Source: Nymphaea colorata
Taxonomy: Eukaryota > Streptophyta > Magnoliopsida > Nymphaeales > Nymphaeaceae
Assembly (NCBI RefSeq): GCF_008831285.2
Contig: NC_045138.2
Coordinates: forward strand, 6,417,205 to 6,481,204
Reading direction: 5' to 3'
Length of the DNA: 64,000 nt
A model generated the notes under the pieces. The model had not been told where the DNA came from, made no database searches, and saw only the letters and a program-made list of their open reading frames with translations. Every line of letters begins with the position of its first letter. The first letter of the stretch is position 1. A program made the translations under genes and the position numbers. Positions 1 through 10,724 of this stretch are shown in pieces.

Positions 1-211
1 AATCCATGCATTTAAGTATTCAATAATAAGGATGGAAATTTTAGGTTTCATTATTAATAATGGTCCCAAATACTGATGGTCCAACCTTTTGTTTAGCAAA
101 ACTAGCTATACAACAGAAGCAGTTACTCATACTTTACATGAAGATGGTTAAACATAGCTACAATATCAAAAGAGGTGTCAATATGGAGCATAACAAACAT
201 GTGACTGAACC
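1..211. repeat. W-repeat end plus LINE-flanking sequence, duplicated at 12172-12350 and 12918-12945
   Basis: The stretch matches 12172-12350 and then 12918 onward almost base for base. The difference is that the second copy carries about 565 bp of NBS-LRR sequence (12350-12917) between the two parts, which is absent here at about 180-185. The first ~60 bases are the end of a ~300-bp W/U monomer. Short ORFs on both strands are not conserved as proteins. Confidence 0.8.
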
Positions 212-1372
212 TATTAAGCGAGAAATGAGAGTTGGAACACGAAATGCTATATCCTTCAATTAGAATACAATTGCTAAGGACACAAGTTAGCCATTTATGA
301 TTCCAAAACTTTATCAAGCCTTCTTCAATCCTCCATTTAACGGTATTGGCAATTCCTTTCCAGCTATTGGAGAGGCCTTTAAAGAACCATAACCAAGAGG
401 AGTTCTTGAATATCTCATGAGACCAGAAAGTGTCATTTCAGAGGTAATACCTGCAGAGCAAGAAGAGCAATTTGACTTTGACTAATTTCACAAACATCAT
501 TAATGTCTACCTTACCTTCCTTAATCAAATGACTCATCACATTCCAAGAAATGAGATGTCTGAATCCAGTCTGAGAAGAGGAGTCCCAAAGGAAGGAAGA
601 TATGGGAGATTAGATTTCTTTAATGACCCTCACAAGAAGACGGAATACTACTGCCCAATATTGAATAATGTAAATTATTACATGATTTATAAGGCACAAC
701 CTGCCAAAAAACAAGACGAGCCTTCACTTCCGACTGCCATGCTGCTTGTTAACTTTGAGAATTATGCACTCACACCATTCCTCTCTCAACCGGTCATGGA
801 ACAGTGAGACTCGAAGTTAACGAATGGAAAAACTCCTGACCAACCAATCTTGCACAGAGCTAATCCAAAGGACCATCAAATCGTCCACATGAAATGGACA
901 TACTGACTGGAGTTAATCCTAAGCCCCACGCAATTGGACAACTTCTCCAACATAGATTCCACCATTTTCAAGGGATTGACCTTTGCCAAAAAAAATAGCA
1001 GCACATCACACATGAAGAAGACTATCACTGAACACTTACCCTCACAGGGGAAGGATGTGCGAAGAAAACTCTTTATCTCTAGCATATTCATAGACAAAAC
1101 TAAAGAAGGCCTCTATGACAATAATAAAAAGATAAGGGGAAAATGGTCACCCAGCCTCATACCTCGTTTTAGGTTAAAAAACCTACCTGGGCTACCATTC
1201 GCCAAAACTGCTGCCAAAGCAATAGAGACATAGGTGAAAACTCTATTTCAACATTCTTAATTAAACTCTAGATGTAATTGGGTAGATATAAGGAACAACC
1301 AATTCACCCTGTCATAAGACTGAGAGATCAAGTTTGAGATAAACCTTTTGAGAACATTCTTCATTTTGTTCT
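212..1372 (-). mobile_element. LINE (non-LTR retrotransposon) fragment, copy A
   Basis: Read on the minus strand, this is the C-terminal half of a plant LINE ORF2: the end of reverse transcriptase and the downstream region. Around 880-1100 it encodes the RT palm segment, ending in VNPLKMVESMLEKLSNCVGL, typical of L1-type plant elements. In place of the FADD catalytic box it reads FMCD, so one of the two aspartates is missing. Compared with copy B (12918-15092), copy A has a 44-bp deletion near 448 and a ~96-bp deletion near 1345. It breaks off at 1372, where P-module sequence begins without a LINE end. Stops and frameshifts throughout make this a dead copy. The mapping to RT is confident; exact ends are approximate. 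Confidence 0.8.
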
Positions 1373-2660
1373 CCCTAGGTAACTTTTGCCCAGATTTTCA
1401 GGCAGACCCCTAAACGTGTGACTCAAATCAATAAAAACTGTTCACTTCCATTTTAAAAAGAGGAGTGACCATGTAGGAAAAGAATAAGCTTCATAGAATC
1501 AAACAACAAGACAATAAATGTCATTTTTTGTGAAGAATTAGGAAAACTTATTTACATAAAAGAATAGAAATAAAAATGTTCTATTTTTTATCAAACGAAG
1601 CTTATAATTAATCATATTTAAATTTGATAAAAGCAACTTAAGTTCAAAGATCAAAAAGTAGTTGCACTTTACATTTAATTATCTAATTTATCTCCTGGAG
1701 GTAACATATGACATTAGCAAGGACACAATTCCGAGTATTGCAAATGGGCCAAATCTGGGTCACGAGCTATTTGAGACCACCATACATTAACCAACATAAT
1801 CAGATCTAGATCTGGTATGAAAACTATGTGAGGATTCAGATCTAATACCTCTTTAGCACTGACACGCGACCCATTTGGCTGGTCAAATGGTCACCCTCAT
1901 AAAGTCTCAAAAGTAGGGATATAAACGGGTAAGACATATCAGATTATCGAACAAATACCGAATCCATTTAACTGGATGTGGTAAAAAAATTAGATCCATT
2001 CAAATTTAAATTCAAATACGGTTTGCTGTTTCACCACTAAACATAAATTCAAATAACGTACCCACCAGTATCTGATAAAGATCCTAACTACATAATGAAG
2101 CTGGATCTTACATTAGTCGGATCTGAATTCGGTTTTCCAAAAAATCAGCTACCCAATGGCTCGGATAAATGTGATTAAATGCTCCATCTGATGTAAGTGG
2201 GAGGATTACTCCATCTAAACCCGGATGGAGAAATCCACAAGTCCATCATGAGCATGTCATTGCTTAAAGATTTCCACTGTGTTGTATACAAAGTATGGAC
2301 TTGATGTCTACCTACCTCTGAACTTCATCATGAAAGTTCCACAGTCAAAAAATTCGAGAGCAATTCTAAAAACTTTACAGCAGCAACTGAATAAATTTTT
2401 TGATATATATTTTTCCATAGATGCTGCTATATTTTTTGAAGTAAGAAAACGTAACTTTAGTCTCTAAGCAGTGGCATGTTCAAGAGGATGGCATAACTTT
2501 ATCAGCTGCAATTCCTACTTGTTAATGTGAGAGGAAAGACCAGAGCAAGTTAAAACGAAAGGACCCACAACATTGGCATGCTCGTCCAAAACCTTTTTGA
2601 AAACTTTTTAACCTATTTGTAAAGCATTGTAAATGGGCCAATCTTATTAGCATCAATAAT
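1373..2660. repeat. P module, copy 1 (intergenic repeat)
   Basis: The same sequence recurs at 26161-28060, 45766-47690 and 62601-64000, starting at CTAGGTAACTTTTGCCCAG and including the palindromic AGATCTAGATCT and an AAACGGGT motif. Copy 1 lacks about 600 bp (the equivalent of 26945-27548), so it joins directly from AAATCAGCT to ACCCAATGG near 2148. I see no gene. The short ORF at 2279-2467 is not kept in the other copies. Confidence 0.75.
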
Positions 2661-2681
2661 GACACATTCCATCTACTTCGT

Positions 2682-3021
2682 GGGAGGGAGAAAAGCATCT
2701 CCTCTGCTTTCCATTCTCTTTCTTCTTTCTTCTTTCTTCATATATATATTTCCATTCTTTTTCCTTCGTATTTTTTTTCTCTTACTCATCTCTCTCTCTC
2801 TCTCTCTCTTTCTTCTATCTAGTTCTCAAGTGGATAAAGAGAAATGGTGCCATAAGAAACACCTCAAATTAAGCATGGTGAGGAGGACCACCTTAAAACC
2901 TTTTTTTTCTTTTTGATCCCCTTTCTCTATTTATTTTCTTCTATTTCATTATTCTGTTTCTCTCTCCCTCTTTCACACACACACACACACACACACATTC
3001 TATCTCTCTCTCTCTCTCACT

Positions 3022-3073
<52 letters not shown>

Positions 3074-3638
3074 TGAGAGATAGAAATGTGAAAGGAATAA
3101 GAAAAGAAATAGAGAAGGTGGCCAATAAAGAGAGAAAAGGCCTTAGGGTTGTCATTTGCACCATTCATAACATGTGTCCCTATGACACCATTGCTCATTG
3201 TCTCCTTAAGCAAGGAGAGAGAAGAGGGAGAAGGTGAGAAAGGAATTAAAGAAGAAATATGAAGGAAAAAAGAACGAGAAAAATATATATAAAAATGAAA
3301 AATAGAAGAAAGAGAACAGAAAGCATAAGACGTTCCCTTCTCTCTCAACTGTGGCCAGCAAAGGGTGCTCTTATCACACAAATGTACAAGCACACAAAGA
3401 GGAGGAGGGCCAAAGCACCAGGGGAGAGAATAGCAGAAATGCTGAGGAGTCATTCTCTCTCCTTGCTGTTGCAGTTGATGATCTGGTGCTACTTTTCTCC
3501 AGTTATCCACTCCACCTCCTCCTTCTCTCTCTCTCTCTCTCACTGTGTGCCTCTCTCATTAGTAAAAAACTGGAGTTATTGGGAAGTTCCATTCAGAGAA
3601 CGTGTATTTTTTTCTTCGATGAAGTTGCAATAAGCCTT
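2682..3638. mobile_element. Foldback element F1 (long inverted repeat)
   Basis: The left arm (about 2682-2970) and the right arm (about 3070-3638) are reverse complements around a tip of (CA)n, (TC)n and (TA)n at 2974-3069. Landmarks of the left arm are GGTGCCATAAGAAACACC and the polypyrimidine block before it; their complements lie near 3175-3215. The outer ~240 bp of the left arm, seen in the full copy at 49821-51013, is missing here because P sequence replaces it. A minus-strand reading frame of 200 codons (2941-3543) runs through the arm, but it is rich in S, F, L and I from the pyrimidine-rich sequence and matches no family I know. No transposase is visible. Confidence 0.75.
2974..3069. 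repeat. Compound microsatellite (CA)n-(TC)n-(TA)n
   Basis: About 12 CA units, then 9 TC units, then two TA tracts separated by TTTATA. It sits at the tip of the F1 inverted repeat. The same compound tract is at the tip of F2 (28366-28453) and F3 (48017-48077). Confidence 0.95.
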
Positions 3639-4560
3639 AATTTCGACATGTTTATTGAGATGGTTGGTCCTTCAAGAAAATCTACTGTTAATTAGAACAA
3701 AGTGTTTTGAACTTGGTGTTGAGTTTTCTTTTATGGAAATTATTATGACGTCCTATCCCTGTGGATTGGGACAAGAAGGTAGCGAGTTTCCATTTAGAAC
3801 TCATGGGGCTTCAGCTACTTTTGCTTTAAAAGGAGAGACACTAATGTACAAGTTGAAGCACAATAGGGCTTTGCAGTAAAATCAGGTCGGGTACCCTGGG
3901 AACATGATGCTTTCAGCTATCTTGTTGGGTGGCAGGATAAAAACCTCCTCCAACTCACCGTGCCTTCTTAATTAGTAGGTTCACCACTCTGTGTAACATG
4001 CAAAACAGAAGGCCTTATGCATAACACAAATCATGGAGCAAAATTTATGAAAGAAGGTATCAGGATTGCAGAAAATTTTAAATGGGATGCTGATAACCTT
4101 ACAGGTTTCATTTCTAGTAGAGCATGGTGTAATGTGCATGGATGTTGTCTGATTGGCATACATTCACAAGCCTGTGATTCATAGAACTTGAGATCATTCA
4201 GCAAGCTTAGTAGGATACTATGATTTGTCCTCCAACAATCAAATTTAAAGAAAAAAATATTTATAAGCAGGAAAGGCACTAAAAATTAACAAAGATGTCA
4301 CTTTTAGATTCTAATATTGTTATTCACATTGGATGTTGCCTAACATTTAACAATACCAACTGCACATTCCAAAGTTTGGTTATTTATATCTAAGTTTTAC
4401 AAACTTATGCTTTTGCTCTATCTGAGAGAATAGGGTTGGTAGGAATACCTCATATCTACCGTCATTTTAGAACTTGGATGTCATAAACTTATGTAATGGA
4501 AAATATAGTAATTGCCTTAGACATTGTAATTGTTTATGATGTCAAAGTAATTTCCATAAA
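3639..4560. repeat. Foldback tail plus W repeat, copy 1
   Basis: Sequence downstream of the F1 arm (3639-3960) and the W repeat (3961-4560) recur after the other foldback copies at about 9185-10060, 10725-12170, 18940-19560, 32642-34440, 48638-49740, 51014-51745 and 54485-56220. W ends with part of a ~300-bp monomer (GACATTGGATGTTGCC near 4327). Short open frames are partly shared between copies but show no recognisable domain. Confidence 0.7.
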
Positions 4561-6029
4561 AAAAACAAAACCAATTCGAAAACGCTCTGGTCTGGTTAGA
4601 AAGAGACATTTGAGGACAAAAACATCTGCGAAATAGTTACAATACAGTTGTGGCAGTTTTGTTTTTTTTGGATACGTAACATTTTGGAAAGAATAATATT
4701 GGTTGCACGTCCAATCGTATCATAAAAACTATTTGGCTACATCTCAAAGTTTAGATCCGAAAGCAGTTAACAGAACGTTCGTTTTCCTCAATAAATTCCT
4801 TGCTCGCTCAAGCCACAAATTCCTTTCGACAAATTCATTAGAAGGATTGTTGTGCCTAAAACTTGTATTCGTGGTCGACCCCCCTTTCTCCTTTTGCTTT
4901 CGTCACCATACAAGGTTCGCTGTATGATGAAAAGATGAACCTCTTAGGTTCAGTGCATTTTCTATCTTGTTCCGAGAAGAAAATTAACTGAGTCATGTCA
5001 GTTTTGTCCAGCCTACCTAGCAGCCTCCTAAGCTAGGAGACTTTAATTTAAGTTATATATTTTGATTCATTGATGGTGAATATATACAAGCAGTTACATA
5101 TATATCGTACGACATTCTAGAGTATATCTCCAGACTTGGTAATAGATTAATAAAGAAGAGAATCAATTGGTTACAAGATAACTTACAAGAAAAGCGTTAT
5201 TAACAGGCCCCTTCTTCACTCCTTGCCATATTGAATGATATATCTCAAAATATGGATCTGGCAGACATAAATGAAGAAGAGAATGATCCATTGGTTATCA
5301 ACAGGACTTAAAGATATAGAAATCAATTATGAGTATGAAGAACTTATTAAGAAAATTGATGAGCTAAAAGTTAAAACATCTTAACCAACCACGTCAAAAT
5401 TAAGTAATAAATATTTGTTCATCAAAAGAAGATATGAAAATCTAAAAGATAAAAATAAAATTATTTGTCCAAAATAGTTAAGAATAAAACTCGACAAAAC
5501 TATAGGAAATCACATGTATAAAGCAATAATCTGACTTTTACTGAAGTATTTATGAAGGAAAAAGATTATGGTTATCCTCCAGGACAACCATATTATGAAA
5601 TGAAAGATAGGTTTTAGATAAACATTTAAAAAAAAGAATTGATCAGAAAAAAGTAGGTGAAAATAATACAAAACTTCAGAATCAAGAATTAAACTCAAGT
5701 TTTATTCAATGAGTTTATTTATTTTATTGATTAATAAATCAATGCAACATTTTTTATAATTTCACAAAAAACAACTATTTAACAAGTAAATAAAAATAAG
5801 TAAAAAATTAAAAAGTGGTCTATTATAACTATTTAATTAAAACTATCTTATGTAATCAATGTGTGCATTTTTATTAATTAACATTCAGTAAGTAAATAAA
5901 ACATAACACAATAAAGATTTTTAAGAGATGATGGGCTTAGATTAGGGTTGAGGACAACTAGATGGATGAAACAATTTAAAACATCAACTTATTTTCGTCC
6001 TTCAAGGCTGGAGATTTTGCCGTTTTTTT
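4561..6029. other. AT-rich intergenic stretch, no gene recognised
   Basis: This part has no counterpart elsewhere in the window. ORFs at 4703-4927 and 5510-5698 are short and unsupported. Around 5260-5480 there are short lysine- and glutamate-rich readings on the plus strand broken by stops, with no family assignment. Confidence 0.5.
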
Positions 6030-6120
6030 AGGGTTGCACAATGAGTCGAGCCAACTCGTACTCGATTCGAACTTCCTCGAAAAATCTCGGCTCGAAGCTC
6101 GAACTTACAAAGATACTCGA
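6030..6120. repeat. Short GCTCGA-rich repeat fragment
   Basis: It begins with TAGGGTTGCACAATGAG and continues with CTCGA and TCGGCTCGAAGCTCGA motifs. The same style of sequence is at 24157-24330, 44110-44290 and 60820-60990. Repeats opening with a GGGTTGCACATGAGC-like motif followed by GCTCGA runs are common plant repeats; I cannot name the family. Confidence 0.5.
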
Positions 6121-6155
6121 AACAATAAACAAGATGGTTAAGTCTATTTGAATAG

Positions 6156-7025
6156 CGGAGGATTCTCAACTCTCCATCCATTCACTACCCATGGAGCACT
6201 CCTGAGGCACATTCATAAAAAAATCTGGAAATGAGGAAAATGGGTTTCTTCTCAACCTGTTAGCTTTTTGGATATTCTGTTACTAAAGAAGGCGCTGATA
6301 TAATAAAATTTGTTAGGGTTCATGTAGATGTGGCCTGATCTGATACAGAAAGCCAAGGAATGAGGCTTGGATGTTATCCAAACTTATGTTTCTGGAACGG
6401 CCATGAGCCCTCTCCTGGGAAGGTAACATTTCGTTTCCTTCTACTTCCAGATTCTCTTTTAGTGGTACTTGTTCTTTTCTTTTCTTGTTTTTTGGTGGAT
6501 AGGTTCATAATGTTGTCCTATATATTTCTGTCATTTGCAGTGTTATTTTGTGGGCAGATATTCGGTTCAAAGCTGGTTCATCAAGCCGGCCTCTATGTTC
6601 ACTTGTGGATTGGTCCTTATATTTGTGCTGAATGGAATTTTGGGTCAGTCTTGATTTTATCTGCAAATTAGAATGTTCACATTCCGTTGCTTGGATTTGG
6701 ATTTAATGATTTGTGCATTAACTTCGTTTTGATATTACAGAGGATTACCGGTTTGGTTGAGGTATGTACATGGTATCAGCTTTAGAACTGACAATGATTC
6801 TTTTAAGGTATTTTTTTGCTTTGTTGCCTCTAGCTGTTTAAGAATTTTCTGCTGGCGACATGTTTAGATCTAGTGAAATGAAAAAGTGGGCCGTGATGAG
6901 TTTCTGTTTCATTTTTTTTTTGAATTATGAAGGCTGCAAGGAAGGGATTCACTCAAAAGATTGTTGAGATGATGAAAGCTGAAGGGCTGTTCGAGACTCA
7001 AGGAGGACCAATCATCTTTTCACAA
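6156..7025 (+). pseudogene. Beta-galactosidase (glycoside hydrolase family 35) pseudogene, five N-terminal exons
   Basis: Five exon remnants follow plant BGAL order. Exon 1 (6156-6206) gives SIHYPWSTPE. Exon 2 (6328-6422) gives [11 protein letters not shown], a TGA stop at 6361, then GLDVIQTYV and, after a one-base deletion, [11 protein letters not shown]. Exon 3 (6541-6643) gives [20 protein letters not shown], with its start damaged by a small frameshifting deletion. Exon 4 (6741-6807) gives GLPVWLRYVHGISFRTDN. Exon 5 (6933-7025) gives [20 protein letters not shown]. Introns after exons 2-5 have GT donors; the first begins with GC at 6207 and ends CATGTAG. Working GH35 enzymes release terminal galactose from cell-wall glycans and have more than 700 residues. 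Here the next exon (IENEYG, with the acid/base Glu) and all later ones are missing. Stop, frameshifts and truncation make it non-functional. The family call is very secure. Confidence 0.92.
6207..6327 (+). other. Apparent GC-AG intron in the beta-galactosidase pseudogene
   Basis: The border falls after the STPE codons, where the first intron of many plant BGAL genes lies, and exon 2 resumes at MWPDLI. The donor reads GAG|GCACAT rather than GT; the acceptor is CATGTAG. It may be a genuine GC-AG intron or a decayed GT donor. Confidence 0.6.
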
Positions 7026-7800
7026 GTATGGAAGCATTTCGTTTTGAGGATGAACTGACTATTAGCTGGAAATCTTCTTTTCCATTTTGTAGATTGCTGG
7101 AAATCGCTTCATACTTTGTTTTTAGTAGCTGGGAGAGAATTTTCCTGGTGTGTGCTTGAGAGAGAGATAGTTTTTGAAGTGTTCCGGAGATCTGATAATC
7201 ATGATCGACCTAGTTCTGTTGTGGCATATATGATTTTGTTGGATGGGAGAGAAATTTCGTTACTGTTAATCAGCTGCTTGTATTTGTTTATGGAATTTTC
7301 TCTTGCATGTTGGTTGCTAAAGCAGGTTAGATTAAAAGAATAAAAAAAAAAGTGATGGGTGTTTTTGTCATCTAATATTAGCTCACACGTTTTCTCATTG
7401 TTTTTTTTCAACAGTCTAAAAGTGAATGATGAATGGCCCTGAATAGCATTCATTCACTCACTATATATGTGTATATATTTCTGTATTTGATGTTGTGGCA
7501 CATTGTGTGGCGGACAGAAGCTACAGTAAGTGAATTTTGTTTTATTTATGCACATGTAACATCTCTCTCTCTCCCTCCCTCTCTCACGTGTGTGGTTTTT
7601 CTTTTTGTTTCTTTTTTTTTCTCTTTTTGTTCTTGAGAGATAGCTAACTAACCAGATATTTTTTTTTCCATATATAACTTAATGTATAATTTCATTTAAA
7701 AATTTTAAAGCCATAATTTGAAGAGCGGTTTGAAACCGTCAGCCTTTATAGAAATTTCCTTTTTCCCCCTATAAACCAACAAACGTTGGTTAAGTGTAAC

Positions 7801-8068
7801 GCTCAGTTGCCGTGTTGCATAACATTTCCAGGAGAAACCAGTAACCTCTTTAAAAGGTGTTTAAACACCCTTTTTATCTTTTTCATGCTATGGCCAGTTG
7901 CACCTTTTGATTTATTTGTTATCTTCAATTTCAAATACCTCGGCTATCGTCTTTTGCAAGTTCATATAAAAATTTCAATGAGCACTGTTACGAATTCAAT
8001 AAGGGAAAAAGTAAGGGTCGTCTTGGGTATTCGATTAGTTTTAGGACCTAGTTTCCTTTTATGTCCAT
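7801..8068. other. Spacer inside the palindromic element
   Basis: Unique sequence between the left outer arm and the inner hairpin; the right side has no equivalent, so it looks like an insertion into one arm. It contains a short palindrome, AAAGGTGTTTAAACACC, near 7854-7872. No gene is recognised. Confidence 0.6.
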
Positions 8069-8184
8069 ACCATCCTTTTTTCCACGAAAAGTGTTGGAAA
8101 CTTTGATGGTGTTTCTCCCTCGAACATTTTCGAGGGAGAAACACCATCAAAGTTTCCAACACTTTTCGTGGAAAAAAAGATGGT
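8069..8184. repeat. Near-perfect hairpin: 56-bp stem, 4-nt loop
   Basis: Stem 8069-8124 pairs with 8129-8184 with a single C/T mismatch; the loop is CATT at 8125-8128. Stem landmarks are GTGTTGGAAACTTTGATGG and CTCCCTCGAA. It is the centre of the larger palindrome at 7331-8597. Confidence 0.95.
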
Positions 8185-8321
8185 TACACTTAACCAACAT
8201 TTGTTCGTTTATAGGGGCAAAAAGGAAATGAAATTATACATTAAGTTATATATGAAAAAAAAATATCTGGTTACTTTGCTATCTCTCAAGAACAAAAAAG
8301 AAACAAAAAGAAAAACCACAC

Positions 8322-8322
8322 A

Positions 8323-8358
<36 letters not shown>

Positions 8359-8368
8359 CGAGAGAGAG
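8322..8368. repeat. (GA)n microsatellite
   Basis: A GA tract interrupted by GGGAGCG. It pairs with the (TC)n tract at about 7564-7588 in the opposite arm of the palindrome. Confidence 0.9.
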
Positions 8369-8627
8369 GGATGTTACATGTGTATAAATAAAATTAAATT
8401 CACTTACTATAGCTTCTGTCCGCCACACAATGTGCCACAACATCAAATGCAGATATATATACACATATATAGTGAGTAACTATTCAGGGCCATTCATCAT
8501 TCACTTTTAGACTGTTGAAAATAAAAATAATGAGAAAAGATGTGGACTAATATTAGATGACAAAAACACCCATCACTTTTTTTTTTATTCTTTTAATATC
8601 GATCAAACCATTCACGATAAATCAGAA

Positions 8628-8630
<3 letters not shown>

Positions 8631-8674
<44 letters not shown>
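8631..8674. repeat. (TA)n microsatellite
   Basis: About 16 TA units, a TTTATA interruption, then more TA. It lies between the palindromic element and the truncated foldback copy at 8796. Confidence 0.95.
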
Positions 8675-8795
8675 GTACTATTTACAGTAATAGAGCCGAC
8701 TCACGTCGACCGGATTCAAGTTTCTTGATCTGATAGCAAGAATGGGCTTTGATGACTCAAGGCCGATATGTACAGTGATCGTCCCGATTTACCTG

Positions 8796-9184
8796 GAGAG
8801 AGAAGAGAAAGAGGGTGAGAATGGAATTAGAGAAGAAATACTAAGGAAAGAGAGCAAAAAAAATATATGAAAAAAAAAAGATTGCCCTTATCACACACAT
8901 GCACATGCCAGGAAAGGTTGCCCTTATCACACACATGCACATGCTGGTTGAGGATCAGGGCCACAACAACAAGGGAGAGAATAGTTCCAAAGCTGAGGAG
9001 TCACCCTCTCTCCTTGCTGTGGCTATTGACGAGCTGGTGCTCATCTTCTCTAGGCATCCACCTCCACCTCCTTCTTCCTCTCTCTCACTTTGTGCCTTTT
9101 TCATCAGGGAAAAACTAGGGTTATTGGGGAGTTTCATTCAAAGAACACGTATTGTTTTTCTACAATGAAGTTGCAATAAGCCTT
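8796..9184. mobile_element. Foldback family, solo right arm (V1)
   Basis: It matches the right arm of the full copy (50590-51010), from GAGAGAAGAGAAAGAGGGTG to GAAGTTGCAATAAGCC. The left arm and TA tip are missing. It also has a local tandem duplication of about 40 bp near 8880-8943, in which TTATCACACACATGCACATG occurs twice. Confidence 0.7.
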
Positions 9185-10060
9185 GTTTGTGATCCATTTT
9201 CTAGATGTTTGGTCCTTCAATCCCTTTGAAAATCTACTATTAATTAGAACAAAGTGTTTTGAATTTGGTTTTGAGTTTTATTTTATAGAAACATCTATGT
9301 TCATCATCCCCACAACTTCATAATTAATAGATTCACCACTCTATGTAACAAGCAAGACAAATGGCCTTATGTACAAGACAAATCATGGAGCAAACTTTAT
9401 TAAAGAACGTGTCTGGACTGCGGAACATTCTAAATGGGATGCTGCTGACCTTATGCTTCTTTTATAGTAAAGCATGGTGTAATGTGCATGGTGTAATCAC
9501 TTACATGTTCTGTTCCAATGTCATATAGTTGATTTATAGATAAATATATGTAATGTGTCTGTTAAATAAATTCATGTAAGTGATACAAAAAAAATCATGT
9601 TGTAAGCAGGATATATACTCAGATCTATTAGCAAGAAAGTACATAGCCAAAATCTATATGTATATATATATATATAAAGCAAAAGGCATGAACCATATAT
9701 AAATTATTTAACAAAACAAGTGAAATCCTGTGATTCATAGAACTTGAGATCACCTTCAACAAGCTCAGTAGGATACTGGGATTTGTCCTCCAAGAATCGA
9801 ATTTAAAGAAAAAAAATATCTATATCCAGGAAAGACATTGAAAATTAACGTTTCAGGCAACAAAACATGTATAAGTAAAAAAGCTCATGCCTCGATGTAG
9901 GGATTACCAAAGATGGCACTTTTAGATTATAATCTTATTATTGACATTGGATTTTGCCTAATATTTAGCACTACCAACTGTACATTCCAAAGTTCGATTA
10001 TTCATATCTATATTTTCCAAACTTATGCTTTTGCTTCATTTGAGAGAATAGAGTTGGCGG
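9185..10060. repeat. Foldback tail plus W repeat, copy 2
   Basis: Same arrangement as 3639-4560. It includes the block ACAAATCATGGAGCAAACTT (9379 on), a short (TA)n at about 9658-9677, and the beginning of a ~300-bp monomer at about 9940. It runs directly into the next foldback copy at 10061. No gene. Confidence 0.65.
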
Positions 10061-10178
10061 TATTAAGCATGGTGCAAGGACCTCCTTCAATTTTTTTCTC
10101 TTTTTGAGCTTCCTTTTTTCTCTATTTCTTTTGTGCTATTTCATTATTCTCTTTCCTTCTCTGTTTCTCTCTCTTCCT

Positions 10179-10218
<40 letters not shown>

Positions 10219-10724
10219 AATGTGTGTGATAGAGAGAGGTTCAAGGAATAAGAAAAGATGGCTCAGAAAGAGAGGAAAGGTCTTGGGGCGATCACGCCAC
10301 TGCTTATTATCACCTTAGACAAGAATAGAGAAGGGAAAGAGGGTAGAGAAGAAATACGAGGGAAAAAGAGCAGAAAAAATATATGAAAAAAGAGAAACAG
10401 AAGAAAGAGAACAGAAAGCAGAGGGCGTGCCCTTCTCTTTCAACAGTTGCCAGCAAAGGTTGCCCTTATCACACACATGCACATGCACAAAGAGGATCAG
10501 GGCCACAACAACAAGGGAGAGAATAGTTCCAATGCTGAGGAGTCACCCTCTCTCCTTGCTGTGGCTATTGACGAGCTGGTGCTCCTCTTCTTTAGGTATC
10601 CACCTCCACCTTCTCCTTCCTCTCTCTCACTTTTTGCCTTTTTCATCAAGGAAAAACTGGGGTTATTGTGGAGTTTCATTCAAAGAACACACATTGTTTT
10701 TCTTCAATGAAGTTGCAATAAGCC
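10061..10724. mobile_element. Foldback family copy V2, left arm truncated
   Basis: A short left arm (10061-10180) with TTAAGCATGGTGCAAGGACC and a polypyrimidine run leads to (TA)n at 10181-10214, then a right arm to 10724. The inner parts of the arms are reverse complements; the left arm lacks its outer ~450 bp. Confidence 0.7.

Larger units (their letters stand above)
7331..8597. mobile_element. Large palindromic (foldback) element of about 1.27 kb
   Basis: Left arm 7331-7800 and right arm 8183-8597 are near-perfect reverse complements. The ends are ATTAAAAGAATA at 7331 and its complement at 8597. Shared landmarks are GTGATGGGTGTTTTTGTCA, GATGTTGTGGCACATTGTG and CAAACGTTGGTTAAGTGTAA. The left arm has about 60 bp extra near 7700-7760. 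Between the arms lie a 268-bp spacer (7801-8068) and a second, smaller hairpin (8069-8184). The element sits just after the last recognisable beta-galactosidase exon, so it probably entered a former intron. No clear target-site duplication and no transposase are visible. I see no second copy in the window. Confidence 0.85.

Noticed and set aside
5230-5710. Lysine/glutamate-rich readings that might suggest an old viral or transposon coat protein
   Set aside because: Short, split by stops and without any diagnostic motif; too weak to annotate.
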